Below are positions 27,211-36,815 of a DNA stretch of 64,000 nucleotides, in pieces. The DNA lies in assembly GCF_016820495.1 (NCBI RefSeq), contig NZ_JADHDU010000003.1, positions 310,367 to 374,366 on the forward strand, written 5' to 3'. Source of the stretch: Planococcus beigongshangi. GTDB taxonomy: Bacteria; Bacillota; Bacilli; Bacillales_A; Planococcaceae. The notes under the pieces are model-generated. The model made no database searches and was not told the origin of the DNA. It saw nothing but the letters and a program-made list of their open reading frames with translations. How positions within the stretch are numbered: position 1 is the first letter of the stretch; the number at the start of each line of letters is the position of its first letter. A program made the position numbers and the translations under genes.

Positions 27211-27720
27211 TTGAAATGGTTGAAGAAGCTAGATGATCACTTCGAAGAGTCGGTTACGTTTATTCTGTTTGCAATCTTAATTATAGTAGTCTTTTTACAA
27301 GTTATCTTTCGTTACATATTTCAATTTTCATTACATTGGGGTGAAGAAACAGCTAGATATACATTTATTGTCCTTGTGTATTTTTCAGCTATTGTTGCTG
27401 TGAAAAGAAGCAAACACTTACGAACAGAGGGGTTCGTAGAAATGCTACCTTATAAAGTGAAAAAATGGGTCAAAATCCTTTCAGATGTTATTTGGCTTGC
27501 TTTTACTCTATTAATGGTTAGATTGAGTTTCATCTCAACAATGACTGTACTTGCCTCTGGGCAACAATCTCCGGTTCTAGGATTTACAATGGGTTATGTA
27601 TATGGAGTTATACCGATTTGTTTTACGTTAATGTCTTTCCGAATCATACAAAAAATTATACAAAAAATAAAAAACCAGAAAAATGATGAGGATACTTCCT
27701 CGGCCGAAACCCTGATTTAG
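27211..27720 (+). CDS. dctQ: TRAP transporter small permease
   Basis: A 169-residue DctQ-family membrane protein with four predicted helices. The HWGEETARYTFIVLVYFSAI segment, with its conserved acidic pair, identifies the family. The start is TTG with AAGGGGG upstream. It is followed 11 bases later by dctM. The corresponding gene of the third TRAP set also has a TTG start, which would lower translation relative to dctP. Confidence 0.9.
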   Translation: MKWLKKLDDHFEESVTFILFAILIIVVFLQVIFRYIFQFSLHWGEETARYTFIVLVYFSAIVAVKRSKHLRTEGFVEMLPYKVKKWVKILSDVIWLAFTLLMVRLSFISTMTVLASGQQSPVLGFTMGYVYGVIPICFTLMSFRIIQKIIQKIKNQKNDEDTSSAETLI

Positions 27721-27731
27721 GAGGTGGATTA

Positions 27732-29012
27732 ATGGAAATCGTTTGGATTATGCTTATAGCTTTAGCTGTTTCACTAATTTTGGGAGTGCCAATTGCTTTC
27801 TCTATTGGTATTGGTACGTTTGTCGGATTACTAATTGGTGGAATACCCACTGAACTGTTAGGACAAGGGGCATTTACTGCATTGAATAATTATGCCATTA
27901 TGGCAGTTCCTTTTTTCATTTTAACAGGTATGATAATGGAGTCTGGTGGTTTATCAAAAAGATTGATTGACTTTGCTAAGAGTATCGTAGGTAATGTAAC
28001 AGGTGGATTTGGAATAGTAACCGTAATAGCTTGTGGGTTCTTTGCAGCAATTAGTGGATCCAGTCCTGCTACGGTAGCGGCAATAGGTACAATCATGATA
28101 CCAATGATGGTTAAAAATGGATATTCAAAAGGATTCGCTTCTTCAATTACAGCTACAGCAGGAGGATTAGGAGTAATAATTCCGCCATCCATAACCATGA
28201 TTGTATATGCTGTTATAGCAGATGTATCAGTTTCAGATATGTTCTTATCTGGTATTGTGCCAGGAATTGTTACGGTTATTTTTATATGTTTAACTGTATT
28301 CTTGATCGCCAAAAAGACAGGTATTCCTGGAGATGGAAACCAAATAGCAGTTAAGGAAGTTTTAAGAACATTTTGGGCAGCGAAGTGGGCTTTAATGGCA
28401 CCAGTTATTATTTTAGGGGGGATATATAGTGGCGTATTCACTCCAACAGAATCAGGTGTAATTGCAGTGGTTTATGGTCTAATAATCGGTCTATTTGTGT
28501 ACAAAGAATTGAAGTGGAAAGACATACCGAAAGTGTTAATTGACGCAGGTATTATGACGGGTGCAGTCCTGATTATTTTAAGTACAGCAACTACTCTTGG
28601 TCGTGTATTTACACTTCAACAAGTTCCGCAAATACTAAGTGATGCTCTATTAAGTATAACTGAATCACCTTATATTATATTATTATTAATTGCAGGAATA
28701 ATGATAGTTTTAGGGACATTTATGGAAGCGCTTTCCCTAGTTATTATTCTCACACCAATTTTTATACCTGTTGTTATTCCATTGGGGGTAGATCCAGTTC
28801 ATTTTGGAATCATTTTGATTATAGGTGCAGTAATTGGCATGATGACACCACCTGTTGGAGTTAATTTATTTGTTGCGTCAGGTATATCAGGAGTCTCAAT
28901 TGAGCGTTTAACAAAATCGATGGCACCATTTTATTTGACGATGATCCTGTTATATTTAGTAATTATTTTCATACCAATTTTGTCTACAGGACTAGTAGAA
29001 ATGTTTCGTTAG
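27732..29012 (+). CDS. dctM: TRAP transporter large permease
   Basis: A 426-residue DctM-family transporter with about 12 helices. ISGSSPATVAAIG and GGLGVIIPPSITMIVYAV are the family's substrate/Na+ loop signatures, and TPPVGVNLFVASGISG is the second hairpin. GGAGGTGG precedes the ATG. It is 56 residue types apart in detail but collinear throughout with the DctM at 46889, and more distant from that at 13413. Confidence 0.93.
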   Translation: MEIVWIMLIALAVSLILGVPIAFSIGIGTFVGLLIGGIPTELLGQGAFTALNNYAIMAVPFFILTGMIMESGGLSKRLIDFAKSIVGNVTGGFGIVTVIACGFFAAISGSSPATVAAIGTIMIPMMVKNGYSKGFASSITATAGGLGVIIPPSITMIVYAVIADVSVSDMFLSGIVPGIVTVIFICLTVFLIAKKTGIPGDGNQIAVKEVLRTFWAAKWALMAPVIILGGIYSGVFTPTESGVIAVVYGLIIGLFVYKELKWKDIPKVLIDAGIMTGAVLIILSTATTLGRVFTLQQVPQILSDALLSITESPYIILLLIAGIMIVLGTFMEALSLVIILTPIFIPVVIPLGVDPVHFGIILIIGAVIGMMTPPVGVNLFVASGISGVSIERLTKSMAPFYLTMILLYLVIIFIPILSTGLVEMFR

Positions 29013-29120
29013 GAGAGACTAAGATGTCATATTATTTAGTAATAATAAATTTGTAAATTATTTAAAGATAAAGATTAATTAAAACGAATTTTTGTCAATT
29101 TATCAAAAGGAGTGTTATGT

Positions 29121-30698
29121 ATGTACGATATTATTATAAGAAATGGAAGATTATTTGATGGCAGTGGAAATCCTTGGACAAATTTAGACATTGCTGTTAA
29201 AGATGGAAAGATTGTAAAAATAGGGAAATTAAATACTGAATCTGCTAAGAAGGAAATAGACGCAGAAGGATTAGCAGTTGCACCTGGATTTATTGATACA
29301 CACGTGCACTCTGATTTATTATGTACAAAACCTGATGTGCATAAAATCAAAGTTTTACAAGGCGTTACTACTGAGCTATTAGGACAAGACGGGATTTCAG
29401 TTGCACCTGTATCAGAAGAAACGAAGCCCTTATGGCAGAAACAATTAGAAGGGTTAAACGGTACAATAGGCGATTGGAAATGGAACAGTATCTCAGAATA
29501 TTTAAAATTTCTTGAAGAACATCATCTATTAGGGAATGTCACATATTTAGTGCCACATGGAGCAGTAAGAACACTTGCTATGGGCTTTGAAGGCCGTGAA
29601 AGTACAAAAAAAGAAATGACAAAAATGCGTGAACTAGTAGAAGAAGGTATGCGACAAGGAGCATATGGTGTTTCAACAGGTTTGATTTATCCTCCAAATT
29701 CATATTCAAACAAACAAGAACTCATTGAAATATGTAAAGGAGCAGCAAAATATGATGGGTGCTTCGTAGTACATATCCGAAATGAAAGTACTACTTTGCT
29801 TGACTCGCTAGATGAAGTAATTGATGTGGCAAGACAGACTGGTGTAAGACTCCATGTATCACATTTTAAAAGTGTCGGTTTAAAAAACAGTTATAAATAT
29901 GAAATAGCCTTACAAAAATTGGATTTAGCACGTTTTGAAGGCATTGAAGTTACATTTGATCAATATCCATATACAGCTGCATCAACTGTTCTCCATTCTA
30001 TTCTTCCTCCTTGGGTGCATGCAGGTGGGGCTGAAAAAATGCTTGATAGGCTCAGGGATCCTGAGTCTAGAGAAAAAATTAAATATGATTTTGAAAACAA
30101 CATAAACTATGAAAATCCTATTTATAGTTGTGGGTGGGAAAATATTATTATATCAGCAACAGGGACAGAGAGAAATAAATCTGTAGAAGGAAAGAGTGTC
30201 TTAGAAATAGCTAACTTGAAAAACAAAGAACCTGCAGATGCAGCTATGGACCTCCTATTAGAAGAGGAAGGGAATGCTACGATGGTACTCCATTGGGGGA
30301 GAGAGATTGATATTGTCAAGGCCATGAAAAGTCCTTTGTATATCGTAGGTTCTGATGGGATTTTTGGTGGGAAACCGCACCCCAGACTATATGGATCCTT
30401 CCCGCGAGTATTGGGGCGTTATGTTCGAGAATTAGAAACTATATCTTTATCAAATGCAATTCATAGTATGACGGGTAAGGCAGCTCAGTTACTACGTTTA
30501 AAAGATAGAGGTCTTCTTCGCGAAAATTATTTTGCTGACATCGTCGTGTTTGACCCTGAAAAGATTGAAGATAAAGCTACGTTCGAAGACCCGCTTCAAG
30601 AACCTGTTGGAATAAATTATGTAATTGTTAATGGGCATTTAACAGTAGAAAATGGAGAGATTACTAGTGAGGGTAAGGGTGAAGTTCTTAGATATTAA
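29121..30698 (+). CDS. N-acyl-D-amino-acid deacylase-like amidohydrolase (1)
   Basis: A 525-residue amidohydrolase of the D-aminoacylase family, which removes the acyl group from N-acyl-D-amino acids. His61 and His63 (DTHVHSD) are metal ligands, further ligands are in VVHIRNES and HVSHFKSVG, and the catalytic Asp is in GSDGIFGGKPHPR. In D-aminoacylase a Cys bridges the metals in the GVTT(x)GNC loop; here position 90 is Asp (GVTTELLGQDG), while the second copy at 32195 has Cys. AAAGGAG precedes the ATG at 29121. A different acyl or amino acid specificity is likely. Confidence 0.82.
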   Translation: MYDIIIRNGRLFDGSGNPWTNLDIAVKDGKIVKIGKLNTESAKKEIDAEGLAVAPGFIDTHVHSDLLCTKPDVHKIKVLQGVTTELLGQDGISVAPVSEETKPLWQKQLEGLNGTIGDWKWNSISEYLKFLEEHHLLGNVTYLVPHGAVRTLAMGFEGRESTKKEMTKMRELVEEGMRQGAYGVSTGLIYPPNSYSNKQELIEICKGAAKYDGCFVVHIRNESTTLLDSLDEVIDVARQTGVRLHVSHFKSVGLKNSYKYEIALQKLDLARFEGIEVTFDQYPYTAASTVLHSILPPWVHAGGAEKMLDRLRDPESREKIKYDFENNINYENPIYSCGWENIIISATGTERNKSVEGKSVLEIANLKNKEPADAAMDLLLEEEGNATMVLHWGREIDIVKAMKSPLYIVGSDGIFGGKPHPRLYGSFPRVLGRYVRELETISLSNAIHSMTGKAAQLLRLKDRGLLRENYFADIVVFDPEKIEDKATFEDPLQEPVGINYVIVNGHLTVENGEITSEGKGEVLRY

Positions 30699-30773
30699 GT
30701 GACATTTATATTTTGCTGAATTAAGAGATGTGTTAGGACCGATGTTAATAGTTGTAAAGGAGGGGTCAATAGT

Positions 30774-32021
30774 ATGAAACTGAAGTGTATTAATTGTGCT
30801 GAAACCTATCCCCCAGAAATGCTATATTCCTGTATTAAGTGTGACGGAATATTAGAAGTATACTATGAAAAAGATTTTGTCAAGAATGACTCTAATTCTT
30901 TCAATGCAAACTTGTCAAATACTATGTGGCGGTACTCGTCCCAGTTATCAGTTGAACATCACGATAATATTATTAGCTTACATGAAGGTGGAACACCACT
31001 ACATTTTTCTGACAGGTATAAGAAAGAATTAGATGGCTTTCAAGGGGAGCTCTATTTTAAAGATGAGACTGTTAATCCAACAGGGTCTTTTAAAGATAGA
31101 TTGATTAGTACAGCCATAAGTAAAGCGAAAGAATTTGGCTATGAAAAAGTAGTCTGTGCATCAAGTGGTAATGCAGGTGCATCTGCAGCTGCTTATGCAG
31201 CAAAAAGTGGGATTGAGGTTGTGATTTTGGCTCCGCAGAGCACTCCAAAAGAAAAGATAGTACAAATATTATCTTATGGCGCAACAGTTCTCCTTGTTAA
31301 AGGACATTATAGTGACTCTTACAAGTTAGCGAAAGACTTGTCAGAAAACTATGGGTTTTGTAATTTGAGCACAACATTTCTTAATCCATACGGAACAGAT
31401 GCATTGAAAACTGTAGCATATGAATTGGATAATCAACTTAAAGGTGAGATGCCAGACTATGTATTAATTCCTGTTGGCGCGGGACCATTATTAAAAGGGT
31501 TATATCAAGGCTACAGTGAACTAAATAAATCATTAAAAAGTGTTGGAGCAACCATTCCGAAACTTATCGGGGTACAAGCTGAAGGTTGTTCACCAATAGT
31601 ATCTGCCTTTGAATCTGATCAAGAAATTGTTTCAGCATGGGAAGGGTCAAATACAATAGCTTCTGGTATTTCAGACCCATTAATTGGATATGAAAAAGAT
31701 GGGACGTATACCTTGAAATTAATTAGGGAGAGTAAAGGTGTCGCCATTTCAGTTACAGATGAAGAAATAAAGAAAGCAATGCAAGATTTATCTCAACTTG
31801 AAGGAATATTTGCGGAACCCACAGGTGCAGCCCCATTAGCAGCATTGAAAAAATTATATGAAAAAAATATGATTGACCCTAACAGTCGCGTTGTTTGTTT
31901 AATTACAGGTCATGGTTTTAAAGATATGAATATATATCAGAAAATGGATAATAATATACATTATATCGATAACGTGAATGATATAGATTCGGTTCGCCGA
32001 ATTCTAAACATTCCTACTTAA
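30774..32021 (+). CDS. Threonine-synthase-like PLP enzyme with zinc ribbon
   Basis: A 415-residue fold-type II PLP enzyme. Four cysteines (5, 8, 20, 23) form an N-terminal zinc ribbon, as in some threonine synthases. The PLP lysine is Lys107 (NPTGSFKDRL), the phosphate/substrate loop is SSGNAGAS near 132-139, and GHGFKD is near the C-terminus. Homoserine metabolism genes are absent; it lies between two N-acyl-D-amino-acid deacylase genes, so a lyase or dehydratase acting on an amino acid set free by them is more likely. Its product could be handled by the RidA protein of the cluster. True threonine synthase activity is not excluded. Confidence 0.75.
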   Translation: MKLKCINCAETYPPEMLYSCIKCDGILEVYYEKDFVKNDSNSFNANLSNTMWRYSSQLSVEHHDNIISLHEGGTPLHFSDRYKKELDGFQGELYFKDETVNPTGSFKDRLISTAISKAKEFGYEKVVCASSGNAGASAAAYAAKSGIEVVILAPQSTPKEKIVQILSYGATVLLVKGHYSDSYKLAKDLSENYGFCNLSTTFLNPYGTDALKTVAYELDNQLKGEMPDYVLIPVGAGPLLKGLYQGYSELNKSLKSVGATIPKLIGVQAEGCSPIVSAFESDQEIVSAWEGSNTIASGISDPLIGYEKDGTYTLKLIRESKGVAISVTDEEIKKAMQDLSQLEGIFAEPTGAAPLAALKKLYEKNMIDPNSRVVCLITGHGFKDMNIYQKMDNNIHYIDNVNDIDSVRRILNIPT

Positions 32022-32138
32022 CATAAAAAATATCTGGATTTCGAGTTTGCTGGCCCAATAATGAATTGTAGTTGGAGGATTAAACAAATCTTTCATTTCA
32101 AGTGAAAAATATCCATTTGGTAGAAACTAAGAGGAATT

Positions 32139-32168
32139 GGAACCTATTATATCTAAGTGATAGGTTCC
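32139..32168 (+). terminator. Hairpin between the PLP enzyme gene and the second deacylase
   Basis: GGAACCTAT (32139-32147) and ATAGGTTCC (32160-32168) are perfect 9-base arms with a 12-base loop, followed by AACGCCTTTTT. It lies in the leader of the next gene and may be an intercistronic terminator or attenuator. Confidence 0.65.
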
Positions 32169-32194
32169 AACGCCTTTTTGGAGGTGTTATTAAC

Positions 32195-33799
32195 ATGTAT
32201 GATTTATTACTTACTAATGGAAGAATAATAGATGGTAGTGGCGCTAAGTCATATATTGGATCAATTGCAATTAAAGATAATAAAATTGTAAAAGTTTCTC
32301 CTGTTATAGAAGAAGAGAGTTTAACAACGGTTAATGTAGAGGGATCTTGTGTTAGTCCAGGGTTTATAGATGCACACACGCATGATGATTTAGCAATCTT
32401 AGAGGATGGAAGTCATGCTCCGAAATTGTTTCAGGGTGTAACTACGGCAGTGTTAGGGAATTGTGGACACGGCTGTGCTCCAGTTGGTAACGATCTAGAT
32501 GCATTACGTAATTATTCAGAACCTGTTCTTGGACGATTTACTGGTAAATGGGATTGGAAAAGTTTTGATGATTATATTGAACGTTTAATAAAAGCACCAA
32601 AGACAGTTAATACTGTTAGTCAAGTGGCACATGGTGCTGTTCGGTCAGCTGTGATGGGGTTTGATGGAAGGTCAGCTACTAAAAAAGAGATTGATCTAAT
32701 GGTGGGTATTGTAAGTGAAGCAATGGAAGCAGGAGCTGTGGGATTATCCTTAGGTCTTATGTATGCCCCAGGGAGTTATGCAGACAAAGAAGAACTGGTA
32801 GCGCTTGGTAAAGTTGTAGGAAAGTTCGGGGGAGTTCTTAATTGTCATTTGCGAAGTGAGGGAAATAGTCTTATAGAATCAATGGATGAGTTTTTTACAA
32901 TAGGAGAAGAGGCAGAGGTGTCACTCCATATTAGTCACCTGAAATCTGTAGGCTTAAGTAATTTTGGGAAGTTACCAAGTATAATAGAGAAACTCGATAG
33001 AAAGCGATCGGAAGGAGTAGATATTACTTGTGATGTTTACCCTTATCCAGCAGGGAGTACAACAATAGTTTCCCTCATCCCATTATGGGCTATCGAGGGA
33101 GGTACTCAACAATTACTTCGTAGACTTCAAAATCCCGCGTTGAGAAAGCAAATTAAATTTGAGTTAAAGAAGCCTTGGGGACAGATGGAGAATAACCTTT
33201 TAGGTATTGGTTATGAAAGAATTCGAGTTTGTGGGTTACGCAATATTTCAAATTTAATTTATGAGGGTATGAGTTTAAGTCAAATAGCAGAGAGAAAAAA
33301 TGAACCTTTGGATGAATGCTTACTTCAACTAATAGAGGAGGAAGAAGGGAAAGCGAGTATTATTCTTTTTCAAATGGCTGAAGAAGACGTCCAAGAAGCA
33401 TTGAGTTGGAAATGGTCTATGATAGGATCCGATGGATTACCTTTGGATTCTAAAATTATTCACCCTCGACATTACGGAACTTTTCCAAGAGTGCTTGGCC
33501 ATTATTCAAGAGACAAAGATTTGTTTTCGTTAGAAGAAGGCGTTAGAAAAATGACTTCGTTACCTTCAGAAAGATTTAACTTAAAAAAGAGGGGGCGCAT
33601 TCAGACTGGTTATGTTTCTGATTTAGTTGTTTTTTCAAGTAATAATATTAAAGATTTAGCAACATTTGAAAAACCACGTGTTTATCCAGAAGGTATAAAA
33701 TTTGTTTATATTAATGGTGAACAAGTAGTTGAAATTGGGAAGACGACTGGGAAATATCCTGGAAAGCATCTCTTAAATAGTCTTTTAGATAGACCATAA
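32195..33799 (+). CDS. N-acyl-D-amino-acid deacylase-like amidohydrolase (2)
   Basis: A 534-residue D-aminoacylase-family protein. His61 and His63 (DAHTHDD), the bridging Cys90 (GVTTAVLGNCG), NCHLRSEG, HISHLKSVG and the catalytic Asp in GSDGLPLDSK are all present, so it keeps the full classical metal site. The open frame extends upstream to 32102, but that part overlaps a hairpin; the ATG at 32195 has GGAGGTG upstream and gives the family-typical start MYDLLLTNGRIIDGSG. It is roughly collinear with the first deacylase at 29121. The pair probably covers different N-acyl-D-amino acids. Confidence 0.83.
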   Translation: MYDLLLTNGRIIDGSGAKSYIGSIAIKDNKIVKVSPVIEEESLTTVNVEGSCVSPGFIDAHTHDDLAILEDGSHAPKLFQGVTTAVLGNCGHGCAPVGNDLDALRNYSEPVLGRFTGKWDWKSFDDYIERLIKAPKTVNTVSQVAHGAVRSAVMGFDGRSATKKEIDLMVGIVSEAMEAGAVGLSLGLMYAPGSYADKEELVALGKVVGKFGGVLNCHLRSEGNSLIESMDEFFTIGEEAEVSLHISHLKSVGLSNFGKLPSIIEKLDRKRSEGVDITCDVYPYPAGSTTIVSLIPLWAIEGGTQQLLRRLQNPALRKQIKFELKKPWGQMENNLLGIGYERIRVCGLRNISNLIYEGMSLSQIAERKNEPLDECLLQLIEEEEGKASIILFQMAEEDVQEALSWKWSMIGSDGLPLDSKIIHPRHYGTFPRVLGHYSRDKDLFSLEEGVRKMTSLPSERFNLKKRGRIQTGYVSDLVVFSSNNIKDLATFEKPRVYPEGIKFVYINGEQVVEIGKTTGKYPGKHLLNSLLDRP

Positions 33800-34306
33800 A
33801 GTACTTTTTTATGAAGCAAAGAGAGTGATGTCTCTCTTTGTTTCGAAATTCATAATTTAAGTCTTTATTTAAATAAGGACAAGTAAAATCACAACCCATG
33901 AAATAAAGAAAACTCTAAAAATACTAAATCTCAAATAGGGAGGTAACATGCGCTGGTTATGAGACTATGTTTGTGAAAGTGTGCACAAATTAAAATAGTT
34001 GACAAAATTATAGCTGTTCTAAGAGAACTAAGCGCACTCTCTATTGAATTGAATACAAGAGATGCGGTGATTGAACTTTGCTGAAAGGAAGGTGAAAAGT
34101 TGTGACGAAAGTTTGATAAACAGCAACATCTTTAATTAGCTGAAATGCTTTTGCCTAGAAAGTTAATCGATAATGTTTCGATTAAAAAACTGAGGTGCTG
34201 TGGTAAGCTCGAGCGAACCAAACTTAGTTGCAAAAAATTAAAAAGAAAACTATATAGCTTTCTAGATGCGTTTATTTCAAAGACTCAATGTATTGGAGGG
34301 ATTTAA
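33800..34306 (+). other. Intergenic stretch with a possible coding relic
   Basis: Near 33990-34140 one frame reads KIIAVLRELSALSIELNTR and, after two stops, RKFDKQQHL. It looks like the remains of a protein gene, but I do not recognise the family. The rest is AT-rich and holds nothing I can name. The creatininase-family gene begins at 34307. Confidence 0.3.
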
Positions 34307-35101
34307 TTGACAATTTTACTTGGTGAAAAAAGATGGGAAGATGCAAAAGAATTAGTCGAAAGTAATGCAATTGTAATAGTTCCTACCGCAGCGTTTGAAC
34401 AGCATGGTAATCACCTTCCTTTAGATACAGATATGAGGTTAGTAACGTTTATTGCTGAGGAGGTATGTAAACGATGTGAATCTTTAAACAGTCCTGTTGT
34501 GATTACTCCAACTATATGGACAGGTTTTTCTCCTCATCATATGCAATTTGAAGGAAGTATTACTCTTAAAATGGATACCTTTAATGCAGTGATTCGGGAT
34601 ACTTGTGAAAGCTTGTGGCATCATGGTTTCAGAAAAATAATATTGTTGAACGGGCATGGAGGTAACGCTAACCTGCTAAAGAGTGTGGTTGCAGATATGA
34701 CTTTTTCTCTTAGCATTCGCACAGTGACAGCTTCTTATTGGGATTTTGCTCTAGAATACATTAATAAATGGCGAAAATCTAATTTCGGTGGAATTAACCA
34801 TGGTTGCGAAATGGAAACAGCTTTAATGTTATATTTATCGGAAAAACTTGTTCATAAAAATCTTATTAAGGATAATATCTGGAGTCCTGCTTCCAAAAAT
34901 ATAAGTAATGACATAGCTAACAGTGGTACTGTTCTAACAGCTTTTGATTTTTCAGAGATAAGTGAAGAAGGAGTAATCGGCGAACCAAGTAAAGCTTCTA
35001 AAGAGAGAGGTCAAGAATTATTCGATTACATTTGCAACGAGATTGTTAACTTTATTGAAGATTTTGAACAATGGGATTGGAAAGAGCCATTGAAAATATA
35101 A
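34307..35101 (+). CDS. Creatininase-family amidohydrolase
   Basis: A 264-residue creatininase/formamide-hydrolase family protein that cleaves cyclic or linear amide bonds with a metal centre. Ligands are visible in AFEQHGNHLPLDTD (Glu31, His33, Asp40 region), GHGGN at residues 116-120, and INHGCEMETALML near 165 with a further Glu. The start is TTG after GGAGGG. It lies at the end of the N-acyl-D-amino-acid cluster and might open lactams or hydantoin-like derivatives, or act on an N-formyl amino acid; the substrate is not readable. It probably has its own promoter since a 500-base gap precedes it. Confidence 0.82.
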   Translation: MTILLGEKRWEDAKELVESNAIVIVPTAAFEQHGNHLPLDTDMRLVTFIAEEVCKRCESLNSPVVITPTIWTGFSPHHMQFEGSITLKMDTFNAVIRDTCESLWHHGFRKIILLNGHGGNANLLKSVVADMTFSLSIRTVTASYWDFALEYINKWRKSNFGGINHGCEMETALMLYLSEKLVHKNLIKDNIWSPASKNISNDIANSGTVLTAFDFSEISEEGVIGEPSKASKERGQELFDYICNEIVNFIEDFEQWDWKEPLKI

Positions 35102-35827
35102 GCTCCTCGTCATATGCCTGTAGAATTCGTTGTTTACAAAGATGCTTCGGATTTGATTCTATGTAGAGTAATGTCGGAGCTGTAGAGCCTTAATATTATT
35201 AGTCTTACCTCCCACCGCTACTTTCGTGAAATGGGGAGGCTGGCAATTTCGGAATTCTTACTGCTAGTTTTTCATGATCTTAGGAAAGCCTGCATGATCA
35301 GATGATTAATCTGGTCTTATATGAACCCTCGTGCATATCTTTCGGCCAAGACGCGGTGGTAAAAACAGGGAATTGCCGCATTTTACAGTGATGGGCGTGG
35401 AAATGTTAAAGCTGGCTATGAAATTTTCTCCTAAATTGAAAACAAGACGTGTAATACTTCAAATTCCTTCTTTACGTTCAATATTAGATCACCATTGATG
35501 CGTCCTCGTTCTCTCGAAGGTGACACTTTTGCGAGTAAATGATTGTATCAATTTGCTATAAATTTTGCGGAAGCGCGTTTGTCGAAAAGTGGATATGATA
35601 ATTACTTAGAGCACAGCTATAAAAGCGTCTTCCGAATAACATTTGTAAGAAAACTATTTGAAATTTCAGGAGAAAATAGAAGACAAGAGCTCGAGTATAC
35701 AGTGGAATACATTTGGAATTTAAATCTTTTATTATGTCGATTGAAGATTGGTGCGCTGTTTTACCTTTTTTGAATATAGTCATGCATTTAGGTATTGAAA
35801 GTAAGGAATATATATATAAGGTTGTGT
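35102..35827 (+). other. Gene-free stretch before the second kdgK
   Basis: About 700 bases. The small open frame at 35543-35773 lacks a ribosome site and any recognisable motif. A short inverted repeat (CCTCCC and GGGGAGG near 35212-35247) lies after the creatininase gene. One frame near 35390-35490 reads MKFSPKLKTRRVILQI, possibly relic coding DNA. No regulatory site could be supported. Confidence 0.35.
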
Positions 35828-36796
35828 ATGATGAAGAAATTAGATGTATTTACTTTTGGTGAAACTATGGTTCTTTTTCAGCCGGAGCAAATGATTCCTC
35901 TTGAATATGTGCATCAGTTTCCTAAAAAAATTGGAGGCGCGGAATCGAATGTAGCCATTGGATTAACTCGGTTGGGTCACTCTGTAGGATGGTTTAGCAA
36001 ATTAGGAAATGACCCTTTCGGCCGTTTTATCCTAAAAAGTATCCGTGGAGAAGGAGTTGATACATCTTCTTGCCAATTTACTGACAAAGCTCCTACCGGT
36101 TTGTTTTTTAAAGAACAATTGTCACCGGAAAATATGAATATCCATTACTATCGTAAAGACTCTGCTGCCAGTTTGATGGAACCTGCTGATTTAGATATAA
36201 CAGCTATTGCTCGCTCCAAAATTCTCCATATTAGCGGGATAACTCCTGCATTGAGTACAAGCAGTTATCGCACAGTTATGAAAGCCATTGAAGTCGCAAA
36301 ACAAAATAGCACGATGATTGTCTTTGATCCGAATCTCCGATTGAAACTCTGGTCTGCTGAACGTGCAAAAGAAGTATTCAATGAGATCGCCGAAAAGGCC
36401 GATGTAGTCCTTCCAGGCCTCGATGAAGGGCAATTAATGACAGGTGAGACAGGCGCCGAAGCGATAGCAGAAGCATTAATTAAAGACAGCGATAAAATCA
36501 TTGTTATTAAACTGGGTCATAAAGGCGCTTATCTGCGTTCAATGTCAGAAAAAATATACATTGATGGATTCAAAGTTGATAAAGTTGTTGATCCAGTAGG
36601 TGCGGGTGATGGATTTGCAGCCGGCATTATCAGTGGCATCCTACGTCAGGAACCTATGCAGCAAGTCGTCAGACGGGCAAATGCTATAGGAGCGATGGTA
36701 ATTGGAGTGAGCGGAGATATTGAAGGCTTGCCAACTTTTGAAGCTGTCGAAAAATTTATGAAACCAACGGAGAACGTACCTGATGTAAAGCGTTAA
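35828..36796 (+). CDS. kdgK: 2-keto-3-deoxygluconate kinase (PfkB family)
   Basis: A 322-residue complete PfkB-family kinase. The first signature GGAESNVAIGLTRLG is near residues 36-50 and the second, DPVGAGDGFAAG with the catalytic Asp, near 257-268. The sequence is typical for KDG kinases and parallels the partial kinase at 1-564. The start is uncertain between 35828 and the adjacent ATG at 35831; the upstream TTG at 35795 is rejected because the 11 extra residues do not match the family. KDPG aldolase follows 19 bases later. Confidence 0.9.
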   Translation: MMKKLDVFTFGETMVLFQPEQMIPLEYVHQFPKKIGGAESNVAIGLTRLGHSVGWFSKLGNDPFGRFILKSIRGEGVDTSSCQFTDKAPTGLFFKEQLSPENMNIHYYRKDSAASLMEPADLDITAIARSKILHISGITPALSTSSYRTVMKAIEVAKQNSTMIVFDPNLRLKLWSAERAKEVFNEIAEKADVVLPGLDEGQLMTGETGAEAIAEALIKDSDKIIVIKLGHKGAYLRSMSEKIYIDGFKVDKVVDPVGAGDGFAAGIISGILRQEPMQQVVRRANAIGAMVIGVSGDIEGLPTFEAVEKFMKPTENVPDVKR

Positions 36797-36815
36797 CTTA
36801 AGGAGGACCCGAATA

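Noticed and set aside
32102-32194. Upstream extension of the second deacylase reading frame
   Set aside because: It runs through a hairpin and does not resemble the family; the ATG at 32195 has GGAGGTG and the expected N-terminus.
35543-35773. Short frames on both strands before kdgK
   Set aside because: No ribosome site, no motif, and both strands are open across the same stretch, as expected by chance in AT-rich DNA.
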